Shown: positions 1-12,562 of the stretch, in pieces | Layout: every line of letters begins with the position of its first letter | Position numbering within the stretch: the stretch's first letter is position 1 | Assembly: GCA_024663395.1 (NCBI GenBank) | Contig: JANFAH010000001.1 | Location: forward strand, 3,162,001 to 3,226,000 | DNA from: Pisolithus tinctorius | Taxonomy: Eukaryota > Basidiomycota > Agaricomycetes > Boletales > Pisolithaceae | Length of the DNA: 64,000 nt | Reading direction: 5' to 3' | Notes under the pieces: model-generated | The model's database searches: none | Told to the model about the DNA's origin: nothing | The model's input: only the letters and a program-made list of their open reading frames with translations | Translations under genes and position numbers: made by a program

Positions 1-3000
1 TTGGAAGACGACATACGCGCGTAGTCAAATAGCTACGTCTTCGTTTAGTTCCTTTCATCCCAGCTCTGATGACGCTTGGATAGAGGAGTTCTATTTCTGT
101 CAGATGGCCGAGTGAAAATCTACGAAGACCGACAACAGTCAGATACCTGTCTGGTACTTGACAGCCCCTCTTGAAAAGCGGTCCTTGCTTTGCTGGAGCA
201 TGGGCAAGGAATTTGAGTAGATGTCGGTCGAACTGATCCTCTTGGAGACGACATTTAAATGGCGTCGAAGACGGGATGAACTAGGTACCGTTCAAGACGT
301 ACCCAGTCTCCTCCAGGCCAAATAGTGGTAGGTTCCTTCTCAGCTATTCCCAATTGGCTGTTCAATATTTATCCAAAGCACGCGCATTGCGTTTCGGACT
401 CGTGTTGATCAGCGGTAACCCCGCACTTACTCAAGATGCAAACCTTCACTCTACACCGTGGATCAAGATATATGAGCGCAACCTCGGCGAGTGGAACTAA
501 CCACGCCACGTCACCATGAAATGGTGTCTACGTCATCCGAGTGCAGAGTCCAGTTAACATGCTGATTTCCAGAACCCACGATACTTCATGATGTGATGCA
601 GAAAGAGAAAGCATCTTAGCTGACCTGATATCGCGGACTAGATTATCGTGATAAGGCAGGCGAAGGGATAATGGCAATGGAACTTACTGCAACCAGGGCG
701 CAATAGTCTGAAGCACAAGATAATGGACCGGTCTCGGTATCTTGACCTAGCAGTCCAAGCTCGACCTTTTTTAACACCGGACCTACCACATGCAATAACC
801 CTTTTTTTCACGTTGCCACGGTACGATAGGCATGGGCATTGAGGTCCACAATGATGCAGCAGCGGGTACGGATCGACGTGACTTGCAAAATTGCAACCCT
901 TCGAAGCCGCAGTCGCATGACGTGCTAAGATGGTCAAGGCAGTGACGACCTCTGACATCGCGAGAAGAAACGTGGTAGATTGGACGACACGAGTCGTAAA
1001 TCCGGCCCGTGTTGCAAGTATCAAGAAAGCCACGTTTTGATTCTCGCGCTGATTGCGGCCTCCACATCCCCGGTGGAGTCTGTCCCCAAATTCAGTCATT
1101 CGGGCAAGTGGCGTATCGCAGATACTCCGCGCGATCGTGAAATACCCTAGGCTTCACAGGTCCTACAACACAGCCTGGTTAACGTTACGCAATAGCTCTA
1201 ACTGCGAGCTCCGTGTAATAAAGTCAAGATCAGGAAACTACCAACGTCATTTGACCCCGTTCAAACCCATGTATACTTTCGACACCTTGGACCCTGACTC
1301 CAAGTGCCTGGCTTGCAAATAGCACTTCTACGGAAGTCGCGGTGACGACCTCGCAAAAATTACGCTCACATTTACATGACGAGCGGTGGGCTCTCAAGTA
1401 TACTGGCAACTGCTCGCCTCAGGGGTTTAGCAAGCACAATTGTTAGTAAAAGGTTATGTGCCTTCCTCGAATTGCACAGTGCGGTGATGTGGGCAAAAAC
1501 ACCTCGCGAACTGCACTCAAATGAACGTCAAAAAAATGCTGTTGTAGGAACTCAGTTCCCATGCTGAAAGGGACATATCTGGATTGCGCCATTAACCCTA
1601 AGCCGTTTTTACCGGTCAACCGATCATGATTGACAGATAGACTGGGGTCAATGATCTAGCACGTGCGTTCACATCCATCCACTCCCACTAAATTCCTGCG
1701 TTCGTCGAACCAAAACATCGCGAGTATCACGATCACATAGTATATAGAAAATTTCTTCTCCATGACAGCGGTCATTGTTTTCGTTGAGGAACACGAGTTT
1801 CTCTGGGAGGGCTGTGGACAGGTGCAGGCCTAATAGTGTACGTCAAGGTACGTTAGATAACAAAAGGCAACTACCATGCGGCTCTCTTTGTCTGTCACCG
1901 GCTCAGCAGCATTGACCCGGAAGGTCGGGCATGCTAAATACTATTATCTTCGTGCTTCTCACACTATGATGGACGTGTAAGTGTTGTCATGGGTGTTGAT
2001 AGTCTCCGTTACGGTTCAACGGTCTGTGCAGAACGTTCCATTCCGCTGTCGTAGAAGTGAGAAGAAAAAAAAGGATATTAACATCGGAAGCCAAAGTCTT
2101 CTGATCTACGGCAGTGAAATTTCCAAGGTACGTCCAATAGATCCTTTAGAACAGTGCTCAGCAGTTACTTAAGATGCATAATTTGAATGAGGAAAGACTC
2201 CTAGCACTGTACAAGGGGTGTTCCCATGAGCACAACAACGGTACTGACTCAGCAAGCCTCAAGGCAGTGGACTTTGAAATTTGCACGGCGGCCCGAAGCT
2301 AATACTGCGAGGGTCATGACGTCACGTCAAAATAAACGTTTCCGCTTCGGGAACAACTCATGCCGTATATCTACGTAAAGTTGTGCTATTACGCTTAACT
2401 TTCCTTCCTAGATTCTGCGGTTAGTTCAATTAGTTCAACTTCCTCGCATTCCGCCGGCTTGTTGGGCCTCGAAGACTGGATACATAGCAAATGACATCGG
2501 TCCAAACACGCGGTAAAGTGGCTTACCCGAGCGCCCAACAGTTTCAATCAGCAAAACCAATATGAGAAGATCGGAGATATCCACACCACAAAATGGCTTC
2601 TGGCCGTTGAACCAGTTGAGTGGACTGCTATTACTTCCTTTGCAATCTGTGTACGTGTCCAAGGAAACGGGCGTGCATACCAGCCCGTGATGGGACGGTG
2701 AGCGCAGCCCGCTGTAACTCCCTGATCCATATAATATAATTGCGAATCCGACTTTTTCCGCAGGCCTCTACGATGTGATCCCATGCCGAGGTGGAGCCCC
2801 ACATAATTATGTGCCTGGATAAACAGACGTGCAGTGGAACTCATCAACTTGGATACGGAAATCAGCATCTGTTCAATATATTTACTTATATCATTATCAT
2901 CAGTGCACTGCATCGTGTATCCAGTGCGTACATTTGAACCCCTAACTTGTTGTCAGCAACAATAACGGTAAGGTGATTTAGGTAAGGTCGTATCAGAAGG

Positions 3001-3311
3001 GGACGTCAAGAGAAATTCATCCAAAGTTATAAAGTCATAATTGTCTAGGCCAGTCTGTCCAGATGCAAGGAGGTATGGTGATGGTGATGACAATATGTAC
3101 TGGGTAAAATGTTAGATGTATCTAGTTGAATGGCAGGGAGAACAACAATTTCAACACAAAAAGAGTGACAAAGGTTGCACTTGCAGATGACACATAGCGG
3201 CAGAGCGAATTACAACGCACACACAACACACACGCCTAAAAGCGAGAAAGTCTAACCCAGTTTATGCAGCAGCAGAGCAACAAGGAAGAGGTACGTACCA
3301 ACAGGAAGTAC
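1..3311. other. gene-free stretch
   Basis: No open frame here has a recognisable motif, a plausible exon-intron chain or biased composition. The longest frames (about 60-150 codons) look random. I see no terminal repeats and no tRNA. The last 300 bases are the probable 3' region of the KRE6-like gene that reads leftward and stops at 3312. Confidence 0.5.
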
Positions 3312-6073
3312 TCAACACAATTGCCACATTTTCACGTAATCGCTGGGTACACCAGTTAGTGTCTCCGAGACGGATGCGGGGAAAGGAGACTCACATTCTA
3401 AATGCCCTGTCATCCGCACTGGAAGGCCACGTTGCGCTCCACGTGCTCTGCGCTGCAGCGAAATCGCGCATTGCCGCTACGTGCCCCATGTCAACGTGAT
3501 GAGCAACTGCAAAATACCGACACTGTACTCACTCGCAGATCCGTCTAACCATGGCTTATTACCAACATTGTCGGGGAACCACCCGCTCGTCCCTCCAGCT
3601 GCGAGGTCGATTACGAGGTAGAACTCTGCAGGTCACACGTTTGTATTTCTGGAAGTGCAAGAATGAACGGAAGAGAAGCATACCCTGATCGAATGGCGCA
3701 GCTGCACTGGCTCCATATGCAGTTGACCACGGATCCTCCACAACGATATACTTGCCCGAAGACATATTCATAGCTACGCTAGGGAAGTTTGCCACATTCC
3801 AGAAGTATGAATCCGTGTTCTTCGAGGTTATGGAACTGATATCGACCATGGCTTGCAGCCTGTTATCGGTGTAGAAACGCATCCACGATCCGGTCCATTC
3901 CATTGCATAGACGTGGAAGGAGTCGGCGTAGGAACTGCGTTTGCTAGATATCCATCCGTAGATGCTGTTCATAAGGTTGGCCGTCGTACTGCCCGTGGCT
4001 ACATGTGCGAAACATCACAATTGTAATAGGAGAGAGAAGAGAAAGAGATACACACTCGTAGCGATAGGTGTTGAACCCGACGCGAAAGGACCATAGTTCA
4101 ATGTGGATCTGACATAGTTGGATCCCTGAGCGGGATAGCTCGGCGAGTTCCCTCGCGCTTCCATGAGCTAACGAGACTATCAGCTTCTTGAACATGGAGA
4201 AGTAGTAGCAAGTGCACCCACGTCAATTTCACCACTGACGGGCCAGTCACCATAAACGCCAGCTCCCTGTGCCACTGACCCGTTGGTGGACGAGTTCCCC
4301 GCTGGTAACATCCAGAGAGCAGGCCACAACCAATCTCCTTGGGGTAACTTGGCCTTGATCTCGACTTTTCCATACTTGATGGTCTTCTTTCCACGTGTGT
4401 TGATGCGTCCACTCATGACTGGGTTGATGACTGTCCCGGCGGATGCAGAGGAAACGGCGGTGCATGGGTTTGAGGATGGGCCGCTGGAAGATGTACTATT
4501 GCTAGTTGTGGTAGAGTTACCTGACGTCGTACTGTTCCCTGACGAGGTGGAGTTGCCCGTACCGCCCCCCGTGGTGGTCGAATTGCCGGTGGTGGTGCCG
4601 TTGCCGGTTGTGGTCCCATTGCCTGTTGTGGTCCCATTGCCGCCGCCACCTGTCGCCTGTTGCCTTGTTTGGAGAATGAAGTCCGCAATGGAAGGCGCCG
4701 ACGGCTCGACCCACGCGCCGATGTCGGCAGTCCCTGAGTTTGTCAGCTTGAACCAGAGCCACGACGACGACTGGCCAGAAACGTACCGCTCGACGCAGTG
4801 CACCCGTCGAGAGTGTATGTGGCTCCATCCATAACGGCATCGTATCCACCGCTGATAGTATCGCTCGTGAGTGTGGGCATGATGTACAGTTGTCCATTGG
4901 AAATGTAGATGTTGTTGGCCGAATTGGTGGTCATTTCGAACTCGCCGTTGCTGCCGGGTGCGTCAGTCGAGTGTATATGCGCATATATGCGAACGAGGCT
5001 ACTCACCCGTAGCCACCCAATTCAACATCCATACTCCAGGTGTTGGTGTCCAGGCTTCCCCCGTCGAACTCGTCGTCGAAAACGAGGCAGAGTTGATTTG
5101 AGGTGAGCATTCTGACGTCGTTGTACCCTCTGAATGCGATCAACGCAGCGATGGCGAGGCCAAGAAAGATGCCGCCGAATGTGACCCATTTGCTAGCCCG
5201 TTCGAGGGTGGATTTCTTCTGAGCGAGCCATGGTTTGTCCTGTGGAGTGAGTTTCTCGCGCAACCTGGTACTGGGGATGGTCTTCTTCTGGGTGGGAAGA
5301 GGCAATGCGGTAGACGAGCCGTTGCGGGATCCCGAGACGCTGAAGGGGGGAACGGGGGGAGTCCACACGCTGGACGGTCTGGAAGCAGGGGACAAGAAAG
5401 GACCGCGGAATATGGTCGTCGCCGAGCTTGCTCTGGGCAGATTTGCGCCTGTCCCCTCTGTCACGGCGGCGGCGGCGGATGTGCGGTAGAGGGTCGAGCT
5501 GGAGACGGAGCCACCCGAGGTGCGATACGGCGACCTGGAGGCCACGAACGGAGGCCGCGGAAGAGGCAGCTCGGAGTCGGACATGGCTGTGTTGAGGGGG
5601 TCCTCGCCTGCTAGGCGGGTGTTGCGACGGGACGACGTGGCGGTGGACCGGGATACCATCCGGACGTCGGATGAAAAGCTGCTGCGTCGGGATATGCGGC
5701 CCGGGATGGGGTCTGGGTTGCCGGGGTAGGCTTGGAAGGGGAAAGAAAACGACGACGGAGGCGGTCTTGGGCTCGGAGGGACGTCGCTGACCGGACGGAG
5801 ACCGTGCTCAGAGTCGGCAGAGAACTGGCTTGCACCTAGCTGGGATCGCCTGCGGTGGTGGTTCCTGGTTCTGGGTGCGACGATGGAGTTGCGCGGGGAG
5901 TGGGCAGGCGCAGACGAGTCTGAGTCGGAGTGGTTGTCGGCTGAGTGGTCTGGTTCAGACGACGAGTGTCTTGACGATGCGAGAAAGAAGGGGCGAGGTG
6001 GAGTGAGACCGCTGCCAGCATGGTCTTCCTCGCTAGAAGGGGCGCTGTAGTCGCCGCTGGGACGACGGGACAT
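3312..6073 (-). CDS. KRE6: KRE6/SKN1-type beta-glucan synthesis-associated protein (GH16-like)
   Basis: Type II membrane protein of the secretory pathway. The family is needed for cell-wall beta-1,6-glucan in fungi. About eight exons give roughly 790 residues. Residues 1-295 are a Ser/Pro/Arg-rich cytoplasmic tail. One membrane helix (about 296-316) is followed by the lumenal SKN1/KRE6 domain starting near DDEFDG. The GH16-type signature GEIDLMEARGN is rebuilt by a splice between 4224 and about 4165 and keeps the E-x-D-x-x-E acids. Later blocks are LPQGDWLWPALWMLP, YAMEWTGSWMRFYTDN, FYLVIDLAAGG, WSATWPSSADDRAFRI and the terminal DYVKMWQLC before the stop. The start at 6073 (MSRRPSG) was preferred over an in-frame ATG at 6241, whose extra 56 residues look like leader. 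An Asn/Gly/Thr repeat is inserted within the lumenal domain. It diverges from the GT2 gene at 6391. Confidence 0.9.
4515..4665 (-). repeat. coding minisatellite (Asn-Gly-Thr-Thr units) inside the KRE6-like gene
   Basis: Imperfect 15-18 bp units encode runs such as NGTTTGNGTTTGN and then Ser/Thr/Asn-rich variants. The exon holding it begins after a 53 bp intron. That intron starts GTACGT just after the codons for GCTASS, has a CTGAC branch site and ends CAG, and it keeps the frame. The repeat is therefore translated. The N-x-T triplets would be potential N-glycosylation sites in the lumen. Confidence 0.75.
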
Positions 6074-6390
6074 GGCTCGAGTCGACTCGACGGCAGAGAG
6101 AAGCAACGCGCTAGCTGAGATTTTGTGCACCCTCGCCGTGGCGCATGGATTGCCTGCGATGAAAATATTCCCACCCTGATAACAGGCGAGGATATACTCC
6201 TTCTCCGTTTGGACAACGCCTCGCGATGACGCTCCCAGCATTACGGCTGTCAGATCTCAGATCCACGATGCCATCTCCGATGCAGGTGTACGGCATATGT
6301 CCTCGCTGCCTGCGCTCATTCCCTGCTTAACCTCCGTTTTCGCTCTTCGTCTTGTCGTTCTCTGTCGTCGTCCCTCCCCCCCTCGCACGA
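6074..6390. promoter_or_regulatory. shared divergent upstream region of KRE6-like and GT2 genes
   Basis: Only 317 bp separate the two start codons, which face away from each other. The stretch is C/T-rich toward the GT2 start. Both products act on cell-surface polysaccharide, so common control is plausible. No specific operator was identified. Confidence 0.55.
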
Positions 6391-9300
6391 TGGACTACGA
6401 CAGATACGACGCCACCCTCCACTGGATATTCAAGCAAACCCAGAACGACGCCTGGTTCCGTCCAAACGAAGATGCCCTCCCCGCCGGCGTGTGTCTGCGC
6501 ACACACGACGGCTCCTTCCGCGTATTCCCCTACGAGGTCGCGGGTCTCGAGCCCTTCGAGCTCGCTGTTGCCGCCCTCAACCCCCTCGTAGCAGTCAAAA
6601 TTCGTAGTGCTGCTGTGCACGCGGCACTCGCAGAATGCGCTGCAGACGAAAAGGCAGACTGCATCTATGTCGACATTGATACCCGCATACAGATCATCGA
6701 CACCATGGTCCTCCTTCCTCAGGCAGAGAAGGAGCAAAATGCCGCATTCATCGTGAGTATATGCGCATATATTCCCTGACACCCTCTGACTCCCCTCCTC
6801 CTAGCGTGATGAACGCGTTCTCGTGGTCTGGTCAGACTCGCTCGACTCCATAGTTCCAATAGCACGCGACTTCGAGGACCGTCTCATCCGTCTCCTTTGG
6901 AGAAATCGCGCTCCTGTCTTTTCCCCAGTGCAAACGTCTTCTTCAGTCCCCGACTCCGTGTCCAGTCACTTTCATGCTGGCCTTCAGCTGTCAGAGAAAC
7001 CCACACCCTCTTCTCTCCCCACTGCACCACCCCAAGAGAAGAAGTACAAGCGCACGTGGTACGGGCGCAAAATCCTCATATCCGATCTGGACGACGCGGA
7101 AAAGGCTGTTAAGCGTACTCCCCGTCCGACCATGCTCTTCGCGTCTATATATAATGGCCTCGCCGCTGGTCTTGCCATCGGTGCGTGTATGCTGTACCAT
7201 GCAACACCCCTCTCATCCTAATGCTCCGCAGTGTTCATGGGCAACGGTGTCAAAGTTTTGCTGCAAGAATGGCGGCTGGATGGACAGTTTATCCATTTCG
7301 CCCTCGTCATATTGATTCCTTTCCTATTCGCCGTATCTTTGGTAAGATGTGATATCACTCCCCAAAGTCGGACGTCACATTGACCTCCCTCATTCAGTTC
7401 TTCACACTCCAGATATTCCAAAACGTCTCCATGGCCATCGGACCTATTGCACAATACTTCAAGAACTCGCGTTACTATTCTGCCGTGCCCCCTGCTCCAA
7501 ACAAGGAAGTCGATACCGCCCTGCCACATATCACCATTCAGATGCCCGTTTACAAGGAATCTCTGGATCATGTGCTTCGGTCCTCTTTCGAATCCCTGAA
7601 AAAGGCAATGCAAACATATGCCCGACAAGGAGGGACGTCTTCCATCTTTGTGAATGATGATGGTCTTCGACTCCTACCTCCTGAGGAGGCGGCTGCCAGA
7701 ATCAAATATTACGCGACGCACAACATTGCATGGGTCGCAAGGCCTGGTCACACATACCATCCCAAGTCAAACCCTCAAGGTAAGTCACTCTGCCCTCTGC
7801 AGCCAGTTACTCATCTCTGCCAGGTTTTAACCGTGTTGGTCGCTTCAAGAAGGCTTCCAACATGAATTACGCTCTCGACCTCTCCCTCCGCCTCGAACGC
7901 ATCCTTGAACAGCTCCAATCCGAAACGTCTTCGTCTCGAAACTCGTCGGGAACAACCCCTTGTGCTCCCAATACGCGTGGCTCCATTTCCACTTCCAACT
8001 TCGAAGGTGGTGCTGGTCCAACGCCAGGTACGTACGGGTTGCAATACGAAGGTCGCCCGGGGGACGATCAGGCCGTCATTCTACCATATGTGGGCCCTCT
8101 GATGAGTGGAGGAGTCAGTGGAACGCAGACACCGGTGAGGCCCGGTACGCCCGGTACGCCGGCCAGGAGCGTGTCCGGCGTCACGCCAAGCGGGGAAAGG
8201 AGTAACAAGGATTCGATATCCCAGATCGAGGACCTGGAAGAAAGGGCATTGCAACAAGCTATGGAGGAAGGCAGGTTGATGTTGTTTTCTGCTCAGCGAT
8301 GACTAACGCGGGATTGGCGTAGTATACCAAGAATCTGGGTGCCTCCACCGTCCATGGGCAGCTAATGCTCGGGGGACACGTCTTGGTGCGTTGATCCTGC
8401 TCGTCGACTCGGACACGGCTGTCCCCGAGGATTGTTTGAGGGATGCGGCGAGAGAGTTTGCGGAACCCGAGAGTCAAGAACTTGCGGTTTTGCAACACGA
8501 GAGCGGTGAGTCTGCGTTCGTCGTATAGATGTTTGCATCAAGTTCCTACATGACTGCTACCAGACGTCATGCAAGTTGCACACCACTACTTTGAAAACGG
8601 CGTCGCGTACTTCACGAGACGTATCAACAAATGTATCTCCATGACTTGCGCGAACGGCGAGGTAGCCCCGTTCGTCGGCCACAATGCATTCATGCGGTGG
8701 TCAGCGCTTCAAGATGCCGCTTTCAACGATCCTTCCGACAAGAATCGGGTGAAAATCTGGTCCGAGTCAAACGTGTCGGAAGATTTCGATATGGCATTGC
8801 GTCTCCAGTTGAAGGGCTACGTTATTCGGTGGGCAACGTATTCTAAAGGAGGATTCAAGGAAGGTGTGTCGTTGACAGCGGATGACGAGTTGAATCGTTG
8901 GCAAAAGTATGCCTATGGGTGTTCGGAGTACGCGATTACCTGCTTCCTGTCAGCTCTTTGCCCGTCGGGGCCATATCTAACCAGGAATGCTTCATGCCAG
9001 ACTTCTATTCCATCCGCTGCATCAGTGGATATACAAGGGCCCTATTAACAAGGAGATACACACCTTCATATGGTCAAATGCGCCTACGCATTACAAGATC
9101 TCCATGATGGCTTGTGCGTCTGATCGTGCCACTATAGCATTAATCTAACTATTGACTATTCACAGACATGTTTTCGTACTGTGCGTCCCTGGCTCTTCAC
9201 TCTACCACAGACTCATTAACATCTTGATTAGTCGGTATAGCAGCATCGGTTACCATCGCGACCATTAACTACGTCCTACTCGGGTACCAGTTCCAAGTTG

Positions 9301-10543
9301 ACGAGTTCTACATGCACTCCTTTGAGATCTGGCTCGCTACGACCATCGTATTCTTCGGGTCTGGGACTATCGGTTTCACGTTGCTGCAGTATCGGTTGGG
9401 AGAGAAGGCCTTGGTGTGGGCATTCATAGAGAATCTGATGTGGATACCATTTTTGTGAGTAGTCTTCTTATCCGCTTTGGCCCCACTTTTAGGAGACATG
9501 TGGGACAACGCCACTGACATGTACGGGTCAGCTTTTTCTTCTTCGGTGGCCTCGCCATCCCACTTTCGCAAGCGATCCTTGCGCACTTGTTCTCCTATAA
9601 CATCACGTGGCAGGCTACCAAGAAGGAAGTTGAACGCTCGAATTTCTTCAAGGAAGTCCCTAAGATATTAAAACGGTGCGTCTTATTCTGATTTTCTACG
9701 TGGTACGCGATAGCACGTCCGTGGCCATGTGTTTCGTCGTCGTGTGAGGAGGTGGTCCTATTCAACGTGTTGGTGTTCATGGGCACTCTGTTCCGTCTTG
9801 TCTCATTTCCGTCGCCTTGTCGCCCTATCCGTACCCTGGAGGTTAGGCGAGAATCGCGCGCGTCGTGGGAGCACCCAACTGCGGAGTTGTCATATAACAC
9901 GTTTTCCCAAGTACCGCACGGCGATTACAACCCGCTCCTCTATCCGCATTTCCAGGTGGAGCATTCGCTAACGCACTATCAACAGCTTTTGGTTCCAACT
10001 ACTCGTATCCGCTGCCCTTATCATAGGAATGATAGTCGCCAGCACGCCGCTTGTTCCGTACCAGTGGAGGATCGATGGAACAGGATGGGCAGTGATTCTT
10101 CCACTCAGTATCGTTTGCGGATGTCACATTTTGTTCCCGGTAAGTTGGGGTTCCTTCTACTGGGTGCAGGCGCCATGCCTCGCGCTTCGTCTCCACCCGC
10201 GGTTTTCTTTGCACCTTCATTTAGAGAGTTGGTCCATTGATCTTCTGGATGCCTGTGTTTGCACCCCAAGAAGGCGTTCCGTTCATAAGCTCCCGGGGAC
10301 TTTAGGACGGGATCTAGGGTTCATTCGCATGGGGTGACGAGCTACGTGATGTCACGATCCTCACGTGCATAGCTCCCTGTGTGGTCGTGTTCCATTGCTG
10401 GGTTCTTCGCTCGTTTTGCCTTGTGCCGTATGAGCATGTCGGATTTGGAGCAGTCATACTTCGAAGACCAGAGCGCTGATGTTACATCCTTTTTTCCCCT
10501 GCAGATCGTGCTCAACCCCTGGTTGATGATTTTCTCGTACTAG
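6391..10543 (+). CDS. multi-pass family 2 glycosyltransferase
   Basis: Membrane GT2 enzyme of the polysaccharide-synthase type. The sugar donor and product are not deducible. Starting at MDYDRYDATLHW, exons encode a soluble N-terminal part, two membrane helices (about 7232-7430) and then the GT domain: IQMPVYKE, FVNDDG, a DSDT metal-binding motif (about 8410), GHNAFMRW, SEDFDMALRLQLKGY and an LNRWQKYAYG segment standing where Q-x-x-R-W lies in processive GT2s. C-terminal helices follow and the protein ends IVLNPWLMIFSY. A roughly 110-residue Ser/Gly/Pro/Thr-rich linker (about 7905-8260) interrupts the catalytic domain between GFNRVGRFKKASNMNYAL and DSDT. Notable splicing: a GC-AG intron (8271-8322), a 15 nt exon (9166-9180), and two long introns near the 3' end (about 310 and 365 bp). 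Related fungal GT2s are known to affect hyphal growth on surfaces; a role in wall synthesis here is inference. Confidence 0.85.
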
Positions 10544-12562
10544 AGGAGATATACTCTGGAGAGAAGATTCCTGTACCAGAAAACAACGAACATACTTATG
10601 ACTTCACAACCCGGACACTTCCTTTTTTTGTTATCGCGGGTGTTGAAAAGCCCTGACCAACACAAATTGCACTGATCATCCAACTACGCCCGCACAAACT
10701 GTTTGACGGTTTTCTGTACCAACTCTATAGACTCACCAGACTCACCATATTCCCGCGCGGTCTGGAGAGGCGAACCACTTGTGCCCATACTTTGGCATTC
10801 GTACCGCGCACCTCCGACCGTTTACATCGCTCATTCCCACATACCATCCACACGTTACTTCCATTATTGCTACTGACACACAAGGATCCATTTCATTCAT
10901 CGACCACCCACTATAATTGTAGTGTTATATTTTTTTGCCACGGGTGGTCTCTCTTTCTTCACGGATTTTTTCTGCTATAATACACTTCATATTGATCATG
11001 GTGAACGATTGGTAGAACGCTGGACCGTATCTCATAGGATATCCTGTATCCCCGTCGTTCCTTTTTCATGACTTTCTCTTTCTACTGTCGCCCACTATCG
11101 GATATGTTTTGTTGTAGCAGCTCCCTTCCTGTGCATTCCTCCCTCACTTCCTGATGCAACGAAAGAGACGCAGCTTCTTGCTACAATTCAATGTTGCAGT
11201 GCTGCAATTTTGATGGTTGTGTATACCCATGCCACCAACGCGTGTCAAAATGCCGAGTGTAGCAGTGGTGCTATATCTTGACCAGTCATGATTCGATCAC
11301 CCTGTCGTGCTTTCTCGCATCATCGTTCTAAGTTGATGTCGCTACGTGATTACGAATATAGTTGTTCCATTTAGCTTCAGGAACACACCAGTTGATCATT
11401 TGTTTGAGTGCATCTGTCCACACCAAGGTCCCCCTCGCAATTAGGGAAGAGATGAGAGTAGAGAATGACAACCATTTCAACGCGACATCGTCTTAGTAAC
11501 CCCTGGACAAGTTTCTTCACAAAGGGTCTGCGGACGATACTTGAAATCGCCATGTTGATATATGTGTTAAACAAACATGTAACGAACATCAGAAGTGCTT
11601 ATCAAGGCATGTGCCTTAGTGGTAATCAAGCAGATTCGAAGCACGTACGTATTCGATTGATAGTAATGGCGGAGACGACAGGTACTAAATTCGACACGAT
11701 TAATAGTACTAGTGAACATGCCAAACTTCTCAGAAGAGTCGTAAGCGTTAATAAGTACTGCGAGCCCCCCCTTTGGAACGGCGGTGACTTACTCTCAGAA
11801 TGGAGATTGTGAAACAAGCCGAGGCGGATCCGGCCATCTGTCATTGATTCATTATGTTCGTGTCGTTCTAGAAACTTTACAGCACATATCCGCGAGGTCC
11901 GATCAGTACTGGCTGCCATAGACGGGAGCAAACCGATCACCGACGGGCAATGTGTTCCACTGGCCGCAAACGTACTTACCCCTACGTATTGATTCCCACT
12001 GTGCCTGTAACATCTACTTCGAAAAGTAGTTAGGCTAGCTGAGATGTACCAGTACAAGTGCAATCAACAATGGAACATACCCGTACCACGGGCCAGGTTA
12101 TCTTTTGCGCTATTGCAGCGACGGTAACTTGGGCCGCAGGCTTGGCTCGCAAGAAATGGAGTACCGACGAAAATCGCAGAAGTAGCATGTTCTCGGCCCA
12201 CGGTACCCGACCTGAAGGCTGGCGTTATCATTCGAATTCGGGGTGGCACTCTATTGAACGCACATGGACTGAAATTGGCGCGCTGGAAGTGTTGACAGGA
12301 AGCGGTAGAGAGTAGGGGACGTCAAAGCATCATGAACCGGTTTGGTAGGCTCTATAGAAGGGGAACAGTCAGCTGCAAAACAGGTTGTTTTATGCCTGCC
12401 TCTACATCGGATACATGTCTTATAAAAGCGAGAGTGGGTACTTGCACGGTTCTACTGTCGGTACTGAAGCTTTGAAGGGCTGAACAATGCGCATTCTGAT
12501 CCATTCGCCGTTAGTCCGTAGGTTCAGTACTGCAATGTTAAACAAAAAAAATAAAAACAAAC
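10544..12562. other. gene-free stretch
   Basis: This holds the 3' flank of the GT2 gene, rich in T and C up to about 11200, then about 1.3 kb of mixed composition. No frame shows family motifs or a credible splice chain. It ends at the first tRNA-Gly, whose poly-T terminator (poly-A on this strand) lies at about 12543-12560. Confidence 0.45.

Noticed and set aside
638..1099. 153-codon minus-strand frame
   Set aside because: Random-looking composition, no domain, no supporting splice sites or neighbours, and it overlaps other equally poor frames.
1..3311. Possible degenerate transposon at the left edge
   Set aside because: Looked for terminal repeats, transposase or RT motifs and tandem repeats on both strands and saw none. 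It was left as gene-free.
4283..4834. 183-codon plus-strand frame
   Set aside because: It lies antisense to the KRE6-like exon with the Asn/Gly/Thr repeat. Its Val/Pro repeats are the complement of that minisatellite, and it has no family motif.
9752..10240. 162-codon plus-strand frame at the end of the GT2 gene
   Set aside because: It is out of frame with the conserved FWFQLLVSAALIIGM and VPYQWRIDG segments, and most of it lies in the long intron between KILKR and FWFQ.
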